Origin: a virus
IMG/VR virus record: IMGVR_UViG_3300036846_000316
Location: 1 to 63,582 of that record
Direction: 5' to 3' (one strand)
Length of the DNA: 63,582 nucleotides
The number at the start of each line of letters is the position of its first letter. The first letter of the stretch is position 1. The notes beneath the pieces were generated by a model. That model was not told the DNA's origin and ran no database searches. It saw only the letters and a list, made by a program, of their open reading frames with translations. Below, piece by piece: positions 53,319-60,335 of this stretch. Both the position numbers and the translations under genes were made by a program.

Positions 53319-53335
53319 TCACGCCCGGGGCGTTA
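53319..53335 (-). promoter_or_regulatory. 17-bp palindrome, variant copy 13 (TAA form)
   Basis: One substitution: on the minus strand TCA becomes TAA, which is the stop of the GIY-YIG-like gene. The motif ends one base before tRNA-His. Confidence 0.9.
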
Positions 53336-53869
53336 CACGCCCGCCCTCTCCGCCTCACGCTCCTTGCGCGCGGCCTGCTTGCCTTGGTGCCATCTCGGCG
53401 CGGGCGGCTCCAGTCCCAACGCCTGCTCGACCGTCCAACCGCGTTCGAGGCGGCGATAGGCGGTGAGATACTTGACCTTGGAGTGATCGCGCACCGCTTC
53501 GGCCAAGGTCATGCGCTTGCCCTTCACCGTGACCATCGGGCTTTCCGCCCGCTGGCCGCCGATGATGCGGTAGCCCTTGGCCATGAACTTCTTCTGCGCC
53601 CGCGCCACCATCTCCAGCGGATCGTTGACCCCGTCCATGTGGAGCGACATCACCTTGAAGGTGAACTCGTCACTCGGGTGTTTCGGAAGATCGCGGATCG
53701 GCCAGTAGACCTTCGCGTCGGCGTCATGGGACAGCAGCATATGGCTCATGCTGTGGCTGCGCTTCTGCAGGTTGCTGGTGTAGCTCACGTAGGCGAACCG
53801 CCTCTTGCGGTTCAGCAGGGCGAACACCCCCGCCTGCAAGGGGATTACATCAGGTTCACGGTACATCAT
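53333..53869 (-). CDS. GIY-YIG-like protein
   Basis: 178 residues. 'GVFALLNRKRRFAYVSYTSNLQKRSHSM' resembles the N-terminal GIY-YIG nuclease core with variant tripeptides (GVF, YVS). 'LAEAVRDHSKVKYLTAYRRLERGWTVEQAL' near the C-terminus resembles NUMOD/AP2-like DNA-binding helices of homing enzymes. It may be a homing-type nuclease or a degraded one. AGGAG precedes the ATG. Confidence 0.6.
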   Translation of the reverse strand: MMYREPDVIPLQAGVFALLNRKRRFAYVSYTSNLQKRSHSMSHMLLSHDADAKVYWPIRDLPKHPSDEFTFKVMSLHMDGVNDPLEMVARAQKKFMAKGYRIIGGQRAESPMVTVKGKRMTLAEAVRDHSKVKYLTAYRRLERGWTVEQALGLEPPAPRWHQGKQAARKEREAERAGV

Positions 53870-54547
53870 CTAGTGTGCTCCTAGTTCCCGCAGCGCCGCC
53901 TCGCGCGCGAGATTGAGATCGAGTAAACGGCCTTCGTCAGTTGACGCTGCCTTGGCCAGTGCCCGGTAATTCACCTGCACGTCATCCTTCGAGACCTTGG
54001 CCGTCGGGTGGAAGCGGAGAACGCTGCGCCACGGCGGCCGGTTGTCGGCAGATGGGGGCGGCAGGGCGTCGTATCCAGTGAACGCTTGCGCAAGAGTTCC
54101 CACGCCGTAGCGGTCGACCCGGCGCAGGCAGTCGATGTGGTTGGCGATGGCGCAGATATTCTCCTGCACGGTCAACCACTTGTCGCAGGCCAGCACGCGC
54201 TCCTTGCCGTCGAGGACAAAGTACGCCGCCGCACCGACATCGTCGGGCGCGCGCCGATCTGCACGAGGCTCACCGCCGAGCGTCAGTTCGAGGTTGGTCG
54301 ATAGCACGATGTCGGTCGCGCCCAGCCGCTCGAACTGATCCTGCAGGCGAACGCAGGCAGTACGGAGCGTGACGGTCTTGTGTCCCCTATGGTCCTTGCC
54401 CACCCGCTGGTACGACCCGTTGACGGTCTCATAGCCGAACCGCTGGACAATCGCTGCCTCGGTGAAGGCCGAACGCTTGCGGTCGGCCGCCGGGGTACGC
54501 TTCCAGCCGAACGGCCACTGGAGAGGATAGCGAGGGTCTTCCTTCAT
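53870..54547 (-). CDS. J-domain-like protein lacking the HPD motif
   Basis: 225 residues. 'YPLQWPFGWKRTPA' at the start, 'RLGATDIVLSTNLELTLGGEPR', 'ACDKWLTVQENICAIANHIDCLRRVDRYGVGTLAQAF' and a C-terminal J-type helix region. This is the order of J-domain-containing proteins found on plasmids and other mobile elements of proteobacteria. The HPD tripeptide is not visible in the terminal segment, so classic DnaK stimulation is doubtful. A candidate promoter lies 11-39 bases upstream. Confidence 0.7.
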   Translation of the reverse strand: MKEDPRYPLQWPFGWKRTPAADRKRSAFTEAAIVQRFGYETVNGSYQRVGKDHRGHKTVTLRTACVRLQDQFERLGATDIVLSTNLELTLGGEPRADRRAPDDVGAAAYFVLDGKERVLACDKWLTVQENICAIANHIDCLRRVDRYGVGTLAQAFTGYDALPPPSADNRPPWRSVLRFHPTAKVSKDDVQVNYRALAKAASTDEGRLLDLNLAREAALRELGAH

Positions 54548-54557
54548 AATGTGGGGG

Positions 54558-54586
54558 GACTTAGAGGCTTGGAAGGGGGGTGTCAA
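54558..54586 (-). promoter_or_regulatory. Candidate promoter for the J-domain-like gene
   Basis: On the minus strand TTGACA (54586-54581), 17-bp spacer, TAAGTC (54563-54558); start codon at 54547, so the leader would be very short. Confidence 0.45.
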
Positions 54587-54728
54587 GTAGGTAGGGAATA
54601 AGTTTCCAGTTGACGGAAGCGGAATTTTTGGAACGCATATTTTCAAAGCGGATAAACGCCGCCATCGGGGGCCCCCGGCCTGTCCATATGGGGGTGGCCG
54701 CGTCCAGCCACGCTTGACGTTGACTAGA

Positions 54729-54745
54729 TCACGCCCGGGGCGTGA
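54729..54745 (+). promoter_or_regulatory. 17-bp palindrome, copy 14 (G centre)
   Basis: Exact copy in the divergent gap between the J-domain-like gene and the plus-strand gene at 54810, preceded by TTGACG-TTGACT. Confidence 0.9.
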
Positions 54746-54809
54746 GCCGCGCGGACTGTCCCCCAAACAGTAGAGACACCAATCATGGGTCTCATTGAAA
54801 GGAACTGTT

Positions 54810-55601
54810 ATGTCTAAGGTTGTTAAGAAGTCTGCAAAGAAGATTGATCACGCCCCGGGCGTGACGGACGCCCCGCACATGAAGAACGTTGTGCTGACCG
54901 CTCCCGTTGGCATCGCTGGCATTGTGCCAACGAAGCCTGTCACGAACATGGAAGGCGGTTCGCTCGTCAAGGCGATTGCCAACGATGCGAAGATACAGAT
55001 TGCGCAAGGCAAGAACGCGCTTCTCCGCATGGCTCCCTACATTTCGGCCGTTGCGGCGGGCGAGATCAAGGACATTGACGCGGATGCGAAACCGCTCCTG
55101 AACAAGGTGCGTGACGCTATCGTGGCTCATCGCGCGTCGCTTGTTCCGCCGGATACGCGCGAGGTGGCGGAAGTGTCGACCACGCGCAGCGGCGAGTTTA
55201 AGCACGTTCTGCGCCTTGGCACGTACGCGTGCCACAAGGACGTTATCGCCATGTTTGACGGGTACGACGTCAATCTGGACAACGTCGTGACGATTGCGAA
55301 ATTCATTGCGGAGACCGTCAAGGAAAAGAACGGTCCGGCCCCCGCACGCGAGGCGGTCTTTGCCAAGCTTGCGGAACGCAAGGGTTCGCGTCGTGGTTCG
55401 GAAGGCATGGCGGGTGACGAAGCCCAACCGACGAAGCCTGCAGGTGCCGTGCTGAAAGGCATCGGCAAGCGCGTCGACGGTTGGCGCTTGTGGTTCGGGC
55501 TTCCGAACGCGAGCAAGGTCAAGGACGAAGCATCCGCCAAGCTTGACGAACTGAAGGGTTTGCTGGCCAGCATTGAACGCTTGGCCAAGGCGGTACCCTG
55601 A
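54810..55601 (+). CDS. Hypothetical early protein, palindrome in N-terminus
   Basis: 263 residues. The N-terminus is Lys-rich, followed by a long alpha/beta region and a helical C-terminus. Codon choice is less GC-biased than the neighbours, so it may be recently acquired. A second palindrome copy (54848-54864) is read in frame as HAPGV. GAAAGGA precedes ATG 54810. A double terminator follows. Function unknown; it is a single-gene unit. Confidence 0.6.
   Translation: MSKVVKKSAKKIDHAPGVTDAPHMKNVVLTAPVGIAGIVPTKPVTNMEGGSLVKAIANDAKIQIAQGKNALLRMAPYISAVAAGEIKDIDADAKPLLNKVRDAIVAHRASLVPPDTREVAEVSTTRSGEFKHVLRLGTYACHKDVIAMFDGYDVNLDNVVTIAKFIAETVKEKNGPAPAREAVFAKLAERKGSRRGSEGMAGDEAQPTKPAGAVLKGIGKRVDGWRLWFGLPNASKVKDEASAKLDELKGLLASIERLAKAVP
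54848..54864 (+). promoter_or_regulatory. 17-bp palindrome, copy 15 (C centre)
   Basis: Exact copy 119 bases after copy 14, in the opposite centre orientation; the two flank the start codon of the 263-residue gene. Confidence 0.9.
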
Positions 55602-55611
55602 TACAACGAAC

Positions 55612-55642
55612 GGGAGCGGCAGAAATGCCGCTCCCTTTTTTT
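55612..55642 (+). terminator. Intrinsic terminator 1 after the 263-residue gene
   Basis: GGGAGCGGCA, loop, TGCCGCTCCC, then seven T. A textbook terminator. Confidence 0.95.
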
Positions 55643-55660
55643 GCCTGCGATTTATCCTAT

Positions 55661-55692
55661 CCCCCCGCGCCGCAAGGCGACGGGGGATTTTT
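55661..55692 (+). terminator. Intrinsic terminator 2
   Basis: CCCCCGCGCC-GCAA-GGCG(A)CGGGGG followed by ATTTTT. Together with terminator 1 it isolates the 263-residue gene from the next unit. Confidence 0.85.
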
Positions 55693-55696
55693 GCGT

Positions 55697-55713
55697 TCAC
55701 GCCCCGGGCGTGA
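55697..55713 (+). promoter_or_regulatory. 17-bp palindrome, copy 16 (C centre)
   Basis: Exact copy directly after the double terminator and before the AT-rich non-coding region; no gene starts within 450 bases. Confidence 0.9.
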
Positions 55714-56178
55714 GATCGGGTCGGCACGCGCGGAATTAAATCAGGCACTCAGAAACTACATGTGCAGCCCAAGCTTTACGCAAGAACTGCACGGAGTGTA
55801 CACTCCGGCAGTGCACATAAAACCGTGTGTATTCAAGGCGTTAGCGTAACTGTACATGGCCAGATGTTCACTTAATTAAATACCAACCCATTGATATTAC
55901 TGCATAATCTGGGGAACTGCATATAATATAACTGTATATGTGAATAGAGAGTATATAGGGGGGTGTCTACCCTAGCACCCTAACTAATAATACGGCTAGG
56001 GTCGTAGGGTAGACACCTCCACGCCTCTTATCTTTTCGTTTCCATGTACACTTCCGCGCACCACGCTAACACGTTGGTGCAGAACGCTAATTCGCGCCGA
56101 TATCTGCACATGAGCACCGTGAGTAGATACCTGTGCAGTTCGTCAATGCTGACCCTAACAATTAAAACTGAGGGATTT
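55714..56178. other. 465-base AT-rich non-coding region
   Basis: The largest gene-free gap. It is AT-rich relative to the rest, with TATAAT (55922) and 'GTATATAGG', a short stem around 55790-55820, and a 13-bp inverted repeat at 55962-56017. The latter contains four CCCTA/TAGGG units. No convincing protein frame is present. It is a candidate replication origin or strong early promoter region; I see no other strong origin candidate. Confidence 0.6.
55962..56017. repeat. 13-bp inverted repeat with CCCTA units
   Basis: GGTGTCTACCCTA (55962-55974) and TAGGGTAGACACC (56005-56017), 30-base spacer holding further CCCTA and TAGGG words. Confidence 0.8.
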
Positions 56179-56535
56179 ATGGACACAGAAGCCATCCGCA
56201 AGAAGGTGCAGGAGGTTGACCCTAAGCGATACCAGTACCTGCTGGACCTTGAGAAGGAGGCCGACTTCGCCTTCACTGAACACGCTGAAGGTGTAACCTT
56301 CGTCTGGTCCGATGCCTACGGGCACACCGTCGAATGGGGTCAGGCCGTAGGTTGGCACGACGCCAAGGCGGAATGTCTGCGGCGGTCGATGCAAGACAAT
56401 GGCTGGATCGCAGGCGAGCATCGCTTCACCCCTGACACGTTCGTTGTGGTCGAGGGATCACACTTGGCTGACATCGTGCGCTCCCTCGTGCCGATGGTAC
56501 GCAGCAAATACACAGAGATACCTGCAGGCACCTAA
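56179..56535 (+). CDS. Hypothetical early protein
   Basis: 118 residues, alpha/beta. GAGGG precedes ATG 56179; upstream in-frame ATGs lack a binding site. It is the first gene after the AT-rich region and ends in its own terminator. No family recognised. Confidence 0.6.
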   Translation: MDTEAIRKKVQEVDPKRYQYLLDLEKEADFAFTEHAEGVTFVWSDAYGHTVEWGQAVGWHDAKAECLRRSMQDNGWIAGEHRFTPDTFVVVEGSHLADIVRSLVPMVRSKYTEIPAGT

Positions 56536-56572
56536 GCCTCCATCCACGAGGCTGGGGCTGCAGGTCACTTGG

Positions 56573-56612
56573 CGGCCCAACCTTGCTCCCCCGAGGTTGG
56601 GCCGTCCTTTTT
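56573..56612 (+). terminator. Intrinsic terminator
   Basis: CGGCCCAACCT with AGGTTGGGCCG around a ten-base loop, then TCCTTTTT. Confidence 0.9.
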
Positions 56613-56620
56613 AGGTGGGG

Positions 56621-56640
56621 ACCGTGCCCTTTGGCACGGT
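56621..56640 (+). other. Short hairpin before the next gene
   Basis: ACCGTGCC-CTTT-GGCACGGT, an 8-bp stem 16 bases upstream of ATG 56657. It may protect the 5' end of the mRNA or bind a regulator. Confidence 0.7.
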
Positions 56641-56656
56641 AAATAGGAACTAAATC

Positions 56657-56932
56657 ATGTCAAAGTACATCGTCGGCTACAGTGCCAGTCTCTTGCTGGC
56701 GCTCGGTATCTTCATGCCGAGTGACAACCTAAGCACCAGTCTGGCCAAGCTATGGCTAGCCGGGCTGGGCACCGCCCTGATCTACGTCTTCATCGCCATC
56801 ATGGTGCTGGAGGAACGGGGAAGCAGCACTCAGCACGACGCACAACGTCACCGCGCAGGTATGCGCGGCGCTGGATATGTCGACGCTTCGCGTCGGCGCA
56901 TGTCGTCCCGCATGATGCGGGGCATGGAGTAA
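56657..56932 (+). CDS. Small membrane protein
   Basis: 91 residues. Hydrophobic segments at about 5-20 and 30-50, then a basic Arg/Met-rich cytoplasmic tail. AGGA lies upstream of the ATG. Function unknown. Confidence 0.6.
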   Translation: MSKYIVGYSASLLLALGIFMPSDNLSTSLAKLWLAGLGTALIYVFIAIMVLEERGSSTQHDAQRHRAGMRGAGYVDASRRRMSSRMMRGME

Positions 56933-56942
56933 CAACCCTAGG

Positions 56943-56959
56943 TCACGCCCGGGGCGTGA
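56943..56959 (+). promoter_or_regulatory. 17-bp palindrome, copy 17 (G centre)
   Basis: Exact copy, 21 bases upstream of ATG 56981. Confidence 0.9.
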
Positions 56960-56980
56960 TCAATAGAAAGGATTTGTCAA

Positions 56981-57139
56981 ATGGATCACTCAATAAGCGT
57001 CCTGCTGTCATTCGTGATCGGCCTGCCGTTGTTCTTCTGGTTCGTCGGCACCAAGGCGTTCGAGGTACTGGGTGCAATCAGCATCATGCTGTACCCGGTG
57101 CTTCTCCTAGTTGTCATTAGTATGGCTATCTTTCACTGA
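56981..57139 (+). CDS. Tiny two-helix membrane protein
   Basis: 52 residues, almost entirely hydrophobic (about 5-22 and 27-49). AAAGGA precedes the ATG. It has the size and topology of class II holin-like or inhibitory micro-proteins, but no family is recognised. Confidence 0.6.
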   Translation: MDHSISVLLSFVIGLPLFFWFVGTKAFEVLGAISIMLYPVLLLVVISMAIFH

Positions 57140-57153
57140 ACGAGGACACAACA

Positions 57154-57513
57154 ATGAACACGACAATCAAGCCAAGGAAGATGACCGTTGCCGAGGTCAG
57201 GAAGAAGTTCGGCATCAGCGTACCCGACGCGGTCGGCGCGCTGCAGAAGGAGCACATGGCGGCGATCATCATCTCTGCCACGGGCGAAGCCCAGATGGTC
57301 GATTGGCTGCGCGCAGTGATGCCGACCAAGGTCGGCATGATCGTCGGCGTGATCACCGAGCCAGTCACGCCCGAGCCCGTGCTGACCGGCCAGAAGGCGC
57401 ATGCCGCCATCAACGAGGCGCGCAGCGAAGCCCGCCTGTTCATCGACCGGCCAACCACCGAGACGCGTCATCGTCTGCAGTTGGCGATCAAGAAGCTGGA
57501 GAACACGCTGTGA
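57154..57513 (+). CDS. Hypothetical early protein
   Basis: 119 residues, basic N-terminus with a possible helix-turn-helix ('VAEVRKKFGISVPDAVGAL'), helical C-terminus. The stop overlaps the next GTG start. Function unknown. Confidence 0.6.
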   Translation: MNTTIKPRKMTVAEVRKKFGISVPDAVGALQKEHMAAIIISATGEAQMVDWLRAVMPTKVGMIVGVITEPVTPEPVLTGQKAHAAINEARSEARLFIDRPTTETRHRLQLAIKKLENTL

Positions 57514-57818
57514 TCGTCACCAAGGACTACGACGGTCGCTCGATCTATGGCGTCGGACCGAAGCAATCGGGCGTCGCCTACACCATCGTGCTGAACAAGG
57601 CACACGACAGCGAGGACTGCACCTATGTGCTGTTCTATCCGACACGGCTCAACGCCAACGGCAAACGCTGCTGGAAAGACAACGAGCAACTGTACAGCGA
57701 GCGCGACTATCGCTGGATCGAACGCATCGTCATCGCCTACCAACAGGGCGAGCAACGCGCACGCGAGGACGCCGAAGGCTGGACGTCCGATGCCAACGTG
57801 GCGAAGCTCAAGGCATGA
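57510..57818 (+). CDS. Hypothetical early protein
   Basis: 102 residues, GTG start overlapping the previous stop, and its stop overlaps the next ATG. Alpha/beta. No family recognised. Confidence 0.6.
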   Translation: MIVTKDYDGRSIYGVGPKQSGVAYTIVLNKAHDSEDCTYVLFYPTRLNANGKRCWKDNEQLYSERDYRWIERIVIAYQQGEQRAREDAEGWTSDANVAKLKA

Positions 57819-58150
57819 AATGGTTGGCTGCGATCCTGATCGTGCTGGCCTGCAATACCGAGTGCAAGGCGGCTGATCCTGTACCGATCAGGCGGGATTG
57901 CCCGGCATGGAAGCCAACGCGCAGCCGCGAGGTCACGCTGGCCTTTCAGCGGCTGCATCCCTGTCCGGCAACCGGGCTGCGCTACGGCGCATGCCCGGGA
58001 TACCAGAAGGATCACATCGTCGCGCTGTGTCGGATGGGACCTGACACGGTGGAGAACCTGCAGTGGCTGACCATCGCAGAGCATGAGCGCAAGACCGTGC
58101 ACGACATTCAGTTGTGCAAGGAATACCGACGTGAACATCACTGCAACTGA
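57815..58150 (+). CDS. Exported HNH-like nuclease
   Basis: 111 residues. The N-terminus 'MKWLAAILIVLACNTECKA' is a signal peptide. The mature part has 'YQKDHIVALC' and 'ENLQWLTIAEHERKT', the DH...N...H pattern of HNH enzymes, and six Cys that could form disulphides. An exported nuclease in an early phage module could degrade incoming DNA in the periplasm (superinfection exclusion), which is inference. Confidence 0.7.
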   Translation: MKWLAAILIVLACNTECKAADPVPIRRDCPAWKPTRSREVTLAFQRLHPCPATGLRYGACPGYQKDHIVALCRMGPDTVENLQWLTIAEHERKTVHDIQLCKEYRREHHCN

Positions 58151-58164
58151 GAAGGAGTTGGAAA

Positions 58165-58269
58165 GTGATAAGGTTCCTGATCGGCTGCGCCCTGATCCCG
58201 TTCGCACTGCTCGGGATCGCCAGCCTAATCATCGTGATCGCCGCGTTGTGCGGCGTTCCGATCAAGTAA
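58165..58269 (+). CDS. Tiny membrane protein
   Basis: 34 residues, one or two hydrophobic helices. GTG start with AAGGAG upstream. It follows the exported nuclease by 14 bases and could be an immunity or export partner; untested. Confidence 0.5.
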   Translation: MIRFLIGCALIPFALLGIASLIIVIAALCGVPIK

Positions 58270-58393
58270 GCACTCAGAATTTTGGCGTCTCGCGAGCGGG
58301 GGCGGAGCCCACGTATAGCGAGCGAGCGTAAGTGTACAGGTGTACCGGGCCACGCGGAACAGTGGATGCAATGTAAACTGATTGGATACTAAA

Positions 58394-59110
58394 ATGTCTA
58401 CCAAGATGGTACGGCGGGCAATGCTGCTCGCATTGATGGGAATGGTCCCTGCAGTGGCCCTTGCGAAGGGCGGTGGAGGCTCAGGTGGTGGCTCTGGTGG
58501 CGCTGGCGGTGGCAGCGGTGGCAGCGGTGGTGGCGGTTCGGGCGGCAGCGGCGGGAGCGGTGGCGGCTCGGGCGGCGGCTCAGGCGGCGGTGGAGGCGGA
58601 TCGGGTGGCGGCTCTGGCGGGTCTGGTTCCGGTGGTTCGGGCGGCTCCGGTGGCGGCTCGGGCGGCGGTGGTGGCAGCGGTGGCGGCTCAGGTGGCGGTG
58701 GAGGCGGCTCGGGCGGCGGTTCAGGCGGCGCTGGTGGCGCTGGTGGCGGTAGCGGTGGCGGCGGCTCTGGCGGTGGGTCCGGCGGCGGCTCAGGTGGCAG
58801 CGGGTCCGGTGGATCAGGAGGCGGCGGTGGCGGCGGCTCAGGCGGCGCTGGCGGTGGTGGCAGTGGCTCTGGTGGCGGCTCTGGCGGTGCTGGCAGCGGC
58901 GGCGGCGGGGCTGGCGCTGGTGGCGGAGGCTCGGGATCGGGCGCGTCCGGCGGCGCTGGCAGCGGCGGCGCTGGTGCTGCTGGCGGCACTGGCTCTGCTA
59001 GTGGCGGCGCTTCTGCCAGCAGTTCATCTAGTGGCAGCGCGGCTGACGGAGTGAACGACGTCAACGCCTACTTCAGGCAGCGTCGCTATCGTCTGTCGGT
59101 CCCGCAATAA
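58394..59110 (+). CDS. Secreted Gly/Ser-repeat protein
   Basis: 238 residues. Signal peptide 'MVRRAMLLALMGMVPAVALA', then about 180 residues of almost pure Gly with regularly spaced Ser (GGGSGGSGG type) and occasional Ala, then a Ser/Ala-rich stretch and a short C-terminal segment 'DVNAYFRQRRYRL'. It is the most extreme composition in the genome. Possible roles include a flexible surface polymer or an exported decoy; no family recognised. The opposite strand is open as poly-Pro but that is a shadow. Confidence 0.7.
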   Translation: MSTKMVRRAMLLALMGMVPAVALAKGGGGSGGGSGGAGGGSGGSGGGGSGGSGGSGGGSGGGSGGGGGGSGGGSGGSGSGGSGGSGGGSGGGGGSGGGSGGGGGGSGGGSGGAGGAGGGSGGGGSGGGSGGGSGGSGSGGSGGGGGGGSGGAGGGGSGSGGGSGGAGSGGGGAGAGGGGSGSGASGGAGSGGAGAAGGTGSASGGASASSSSSGSAADGVNDVNAYFRQRRYRLSVPQ

Positions 59111-59121
59111 CCTCGAACGTT

Positions 59122-59150
59122 GCGCCCCGGGCATCACGCCCGGGGCGTGA
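59122..59150 (+). promoter_or_regulatory. 17-bp palindrome, copy 18 (G centre) with truncated inverted copy
   Basis: Exact copy at 59134-59150, preceded by GCGCCCCGGGC (59122-59132). Together they can fold into a 10-bp stem with a five-base loop (59123-59132 with 59138-59147). 22 bases upstream of ATG 59173. Confidence 0.9.
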
Positions 59151-59172
59151 CAACGCGACAAGGAGACAGGCA

Positions 59173-59310
59173 ATGACAATGCGAAAGCTAGTGATCGGCT
59201 GGGCGTTGAACGCAGCGGCCATCGTCGCGTTCTTCATGTTCTGGATCATCGTCGGCATCGCCAAGGTGGACTGGAGCGTGATGACCTACATCCATGGGGG
59301 GCCGCGATGA
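59173..59310 (+). CDS. Tiny membrane protein
   Basis: 45 residues, one helix at about 6-30. AAGGAG precedes the ATG and the stop overlaps the next start (ATGA). Function unknown. Confidence 0.6.
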   Translation: MTMRKLVIGWALNAAAIVAFFMFWIIVGIAKVDWSVMTYIHGGPR

Positions 59311-59516
59311 GAAGCATCCGGCCACCGCACTTCGACATATGGTTCTGGCTACTGGTCGTGTGGTCGTTCCTCGTGCCGTACCTCTATGACGCGGGTCACG
59401 CTCGAAGCTGTAGCGAACGTGGTCAGGTCACGTTCTACACCATCACGTCGTGGTGGACCGACGACGAGATCACGACGTTCAAGTGCAGCCCGGCACCGCA
59501 GGGAGAACAGCTATGA
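59307..59516 (+). CDS. Small membrane protein
   Basis: 69 residues. Membrane segment at about 11-28, then a soluble part with two Cys. ATGA overlaps on both sides. Function unknown. Confidence 0.6.
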   Translation: MRSIRPPHFDIWFWLLVVWSFLVPYLYDAGHARSCSERGQVTFYTITSWWTDDEITTFKCSPAPQGEQL

Positions 59517-59785
59517 ACTGGATCGTTGAGATACTGTGGGCCATCGAACTGCACATCATGTTCAAGCGCTGGCTCGACATCCGCAAGATCGACAAGTCGT
59601 GGCTTGACGACCTCGACATGCGGCGAACGTGGGTACGCATGAACATGCGCTTGGGCGATCACGCATCGCACAGGATCACGGCACTCAGGCAATCTGGCGC
59701 AACGCCGTGCATCAAGGGAGGAGACGACGATGAACCAAGAGTTGGTCGGCAAACGCATTCGACTGACAGCGATGGTCGATCTTGA
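59513..59785 (+). CDS. Hypothetical protein
   Basis: 90 residues, amphipathic N-terminal helix, basic middle. Its 3' part overlaps the DUF4314-like gene by 56 bases. Function unknown. Confidence 0.5.
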   Translation: MNWIVEILWAIELHIMFKRWLDIRKIDKSWLDDLDMRRTWVRMNMRLGDHASHRITALRQSGATPCIKGGDDDEPRVGRQTHSTDSDGRS

Positions 59786-59930
59786 TCCGATCCCGGTCGG
59801 CAGTGAAGGCGAGGTCACATGGGTCAACCGTGTGCCGTCGCTCGGCTTCACCCAGATCGCGGTGAAGTGGGACAATGGCAGGACGCTGATGCTCAGCATC
59901 CCGCCCGACAAGTACGAGGTCGTGCCATGA
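59730..59930 (+). CDS. DUF4314-like small protein
   Basis: 66 residues. 'LVGKRIRLTAMVDLDPIPVGSEGEV' and 'IAVKWDNGRTLMLSI' match the small SH3-like DUF4314 family of phages and bacteria, with unknown function. GGAGG precedes the ATG. Confidence 0.7.
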   Translation: MNQELVGKRIRLTAMVDLDPIPVGSEGEVTWVNRVPSLGFTQIAVKWDNGRTLMLSIPPDKYEVVP

Positions 59931-60067
59931 AGGAATTGATCATGACGGCGTTGACGTTGGTAGCGTTCTGGTTGCTTGCCGAAGCGATAGACCTGATGTC
60001 ACCGACGCCGAGCCGCGTGATCAGCGACGTCGAGCCGGTGGCATTCATCAAGCAAGGGAGCAACTGA
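59927..60067 (+). CDS. Tiny membrane protein
   Basis: 46 residues, one helix at about 5-22. ATGA overlaps upstream, and the stop overlaps the next ATG. Function unknown. Confidence 0.55.
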   Translation: MKELIMTALTLVAFWLLAEAIDLMSPTPSRVISDVEPVAFIKQGSN

Positions 60068-60294
60068 TGAACTATCTTTTATGGCTTGGTTTTTGGATCA
60101 TCGTTGCGGTGATCGTCGACCTGCGGTCGAACCGGAAGCATCGACTGCCGCCACCTCCTGCGCCGCCTGCGCAGCCGTACCAACCGACCTTCGGTCCGCC
60201 GGGTCGCTACGTGCACAAGGGCAATTACCACAACCGATACTGGACATCGGGCAATCTCAACAAGATCGCCCCATGGGAAAATCACAAACGTTGA
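60067..60294 (+). CDS. Small membrane protein with Pro-rich tail
   Basis: 75 residues. Membrane helix at about 3-18, then a Pro-rich soluble tail with 'HNRYWTSGN'. Function unknown. Confidence 0.55.
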   Translation: MNYLLWLGFWIIVAVIVDLRSNRKHRLPPPPAPPAQPYQPTFGPPGRYVHKGNYHNRYWTSGNLNKIAPWENHKR

Positions 60295-60335
60295 CGCCGT
60301 CGCCGTACGGCGACGATGTAACAACGGCGCGGACA

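Noticed and set aside
58225-59064. Minus-strand poly-Pro frame opposite the Gly/Ser gene
   Set aside because: It is the complement of Gly/Ser codons and lacks a signal peptide or ribosome binding site.
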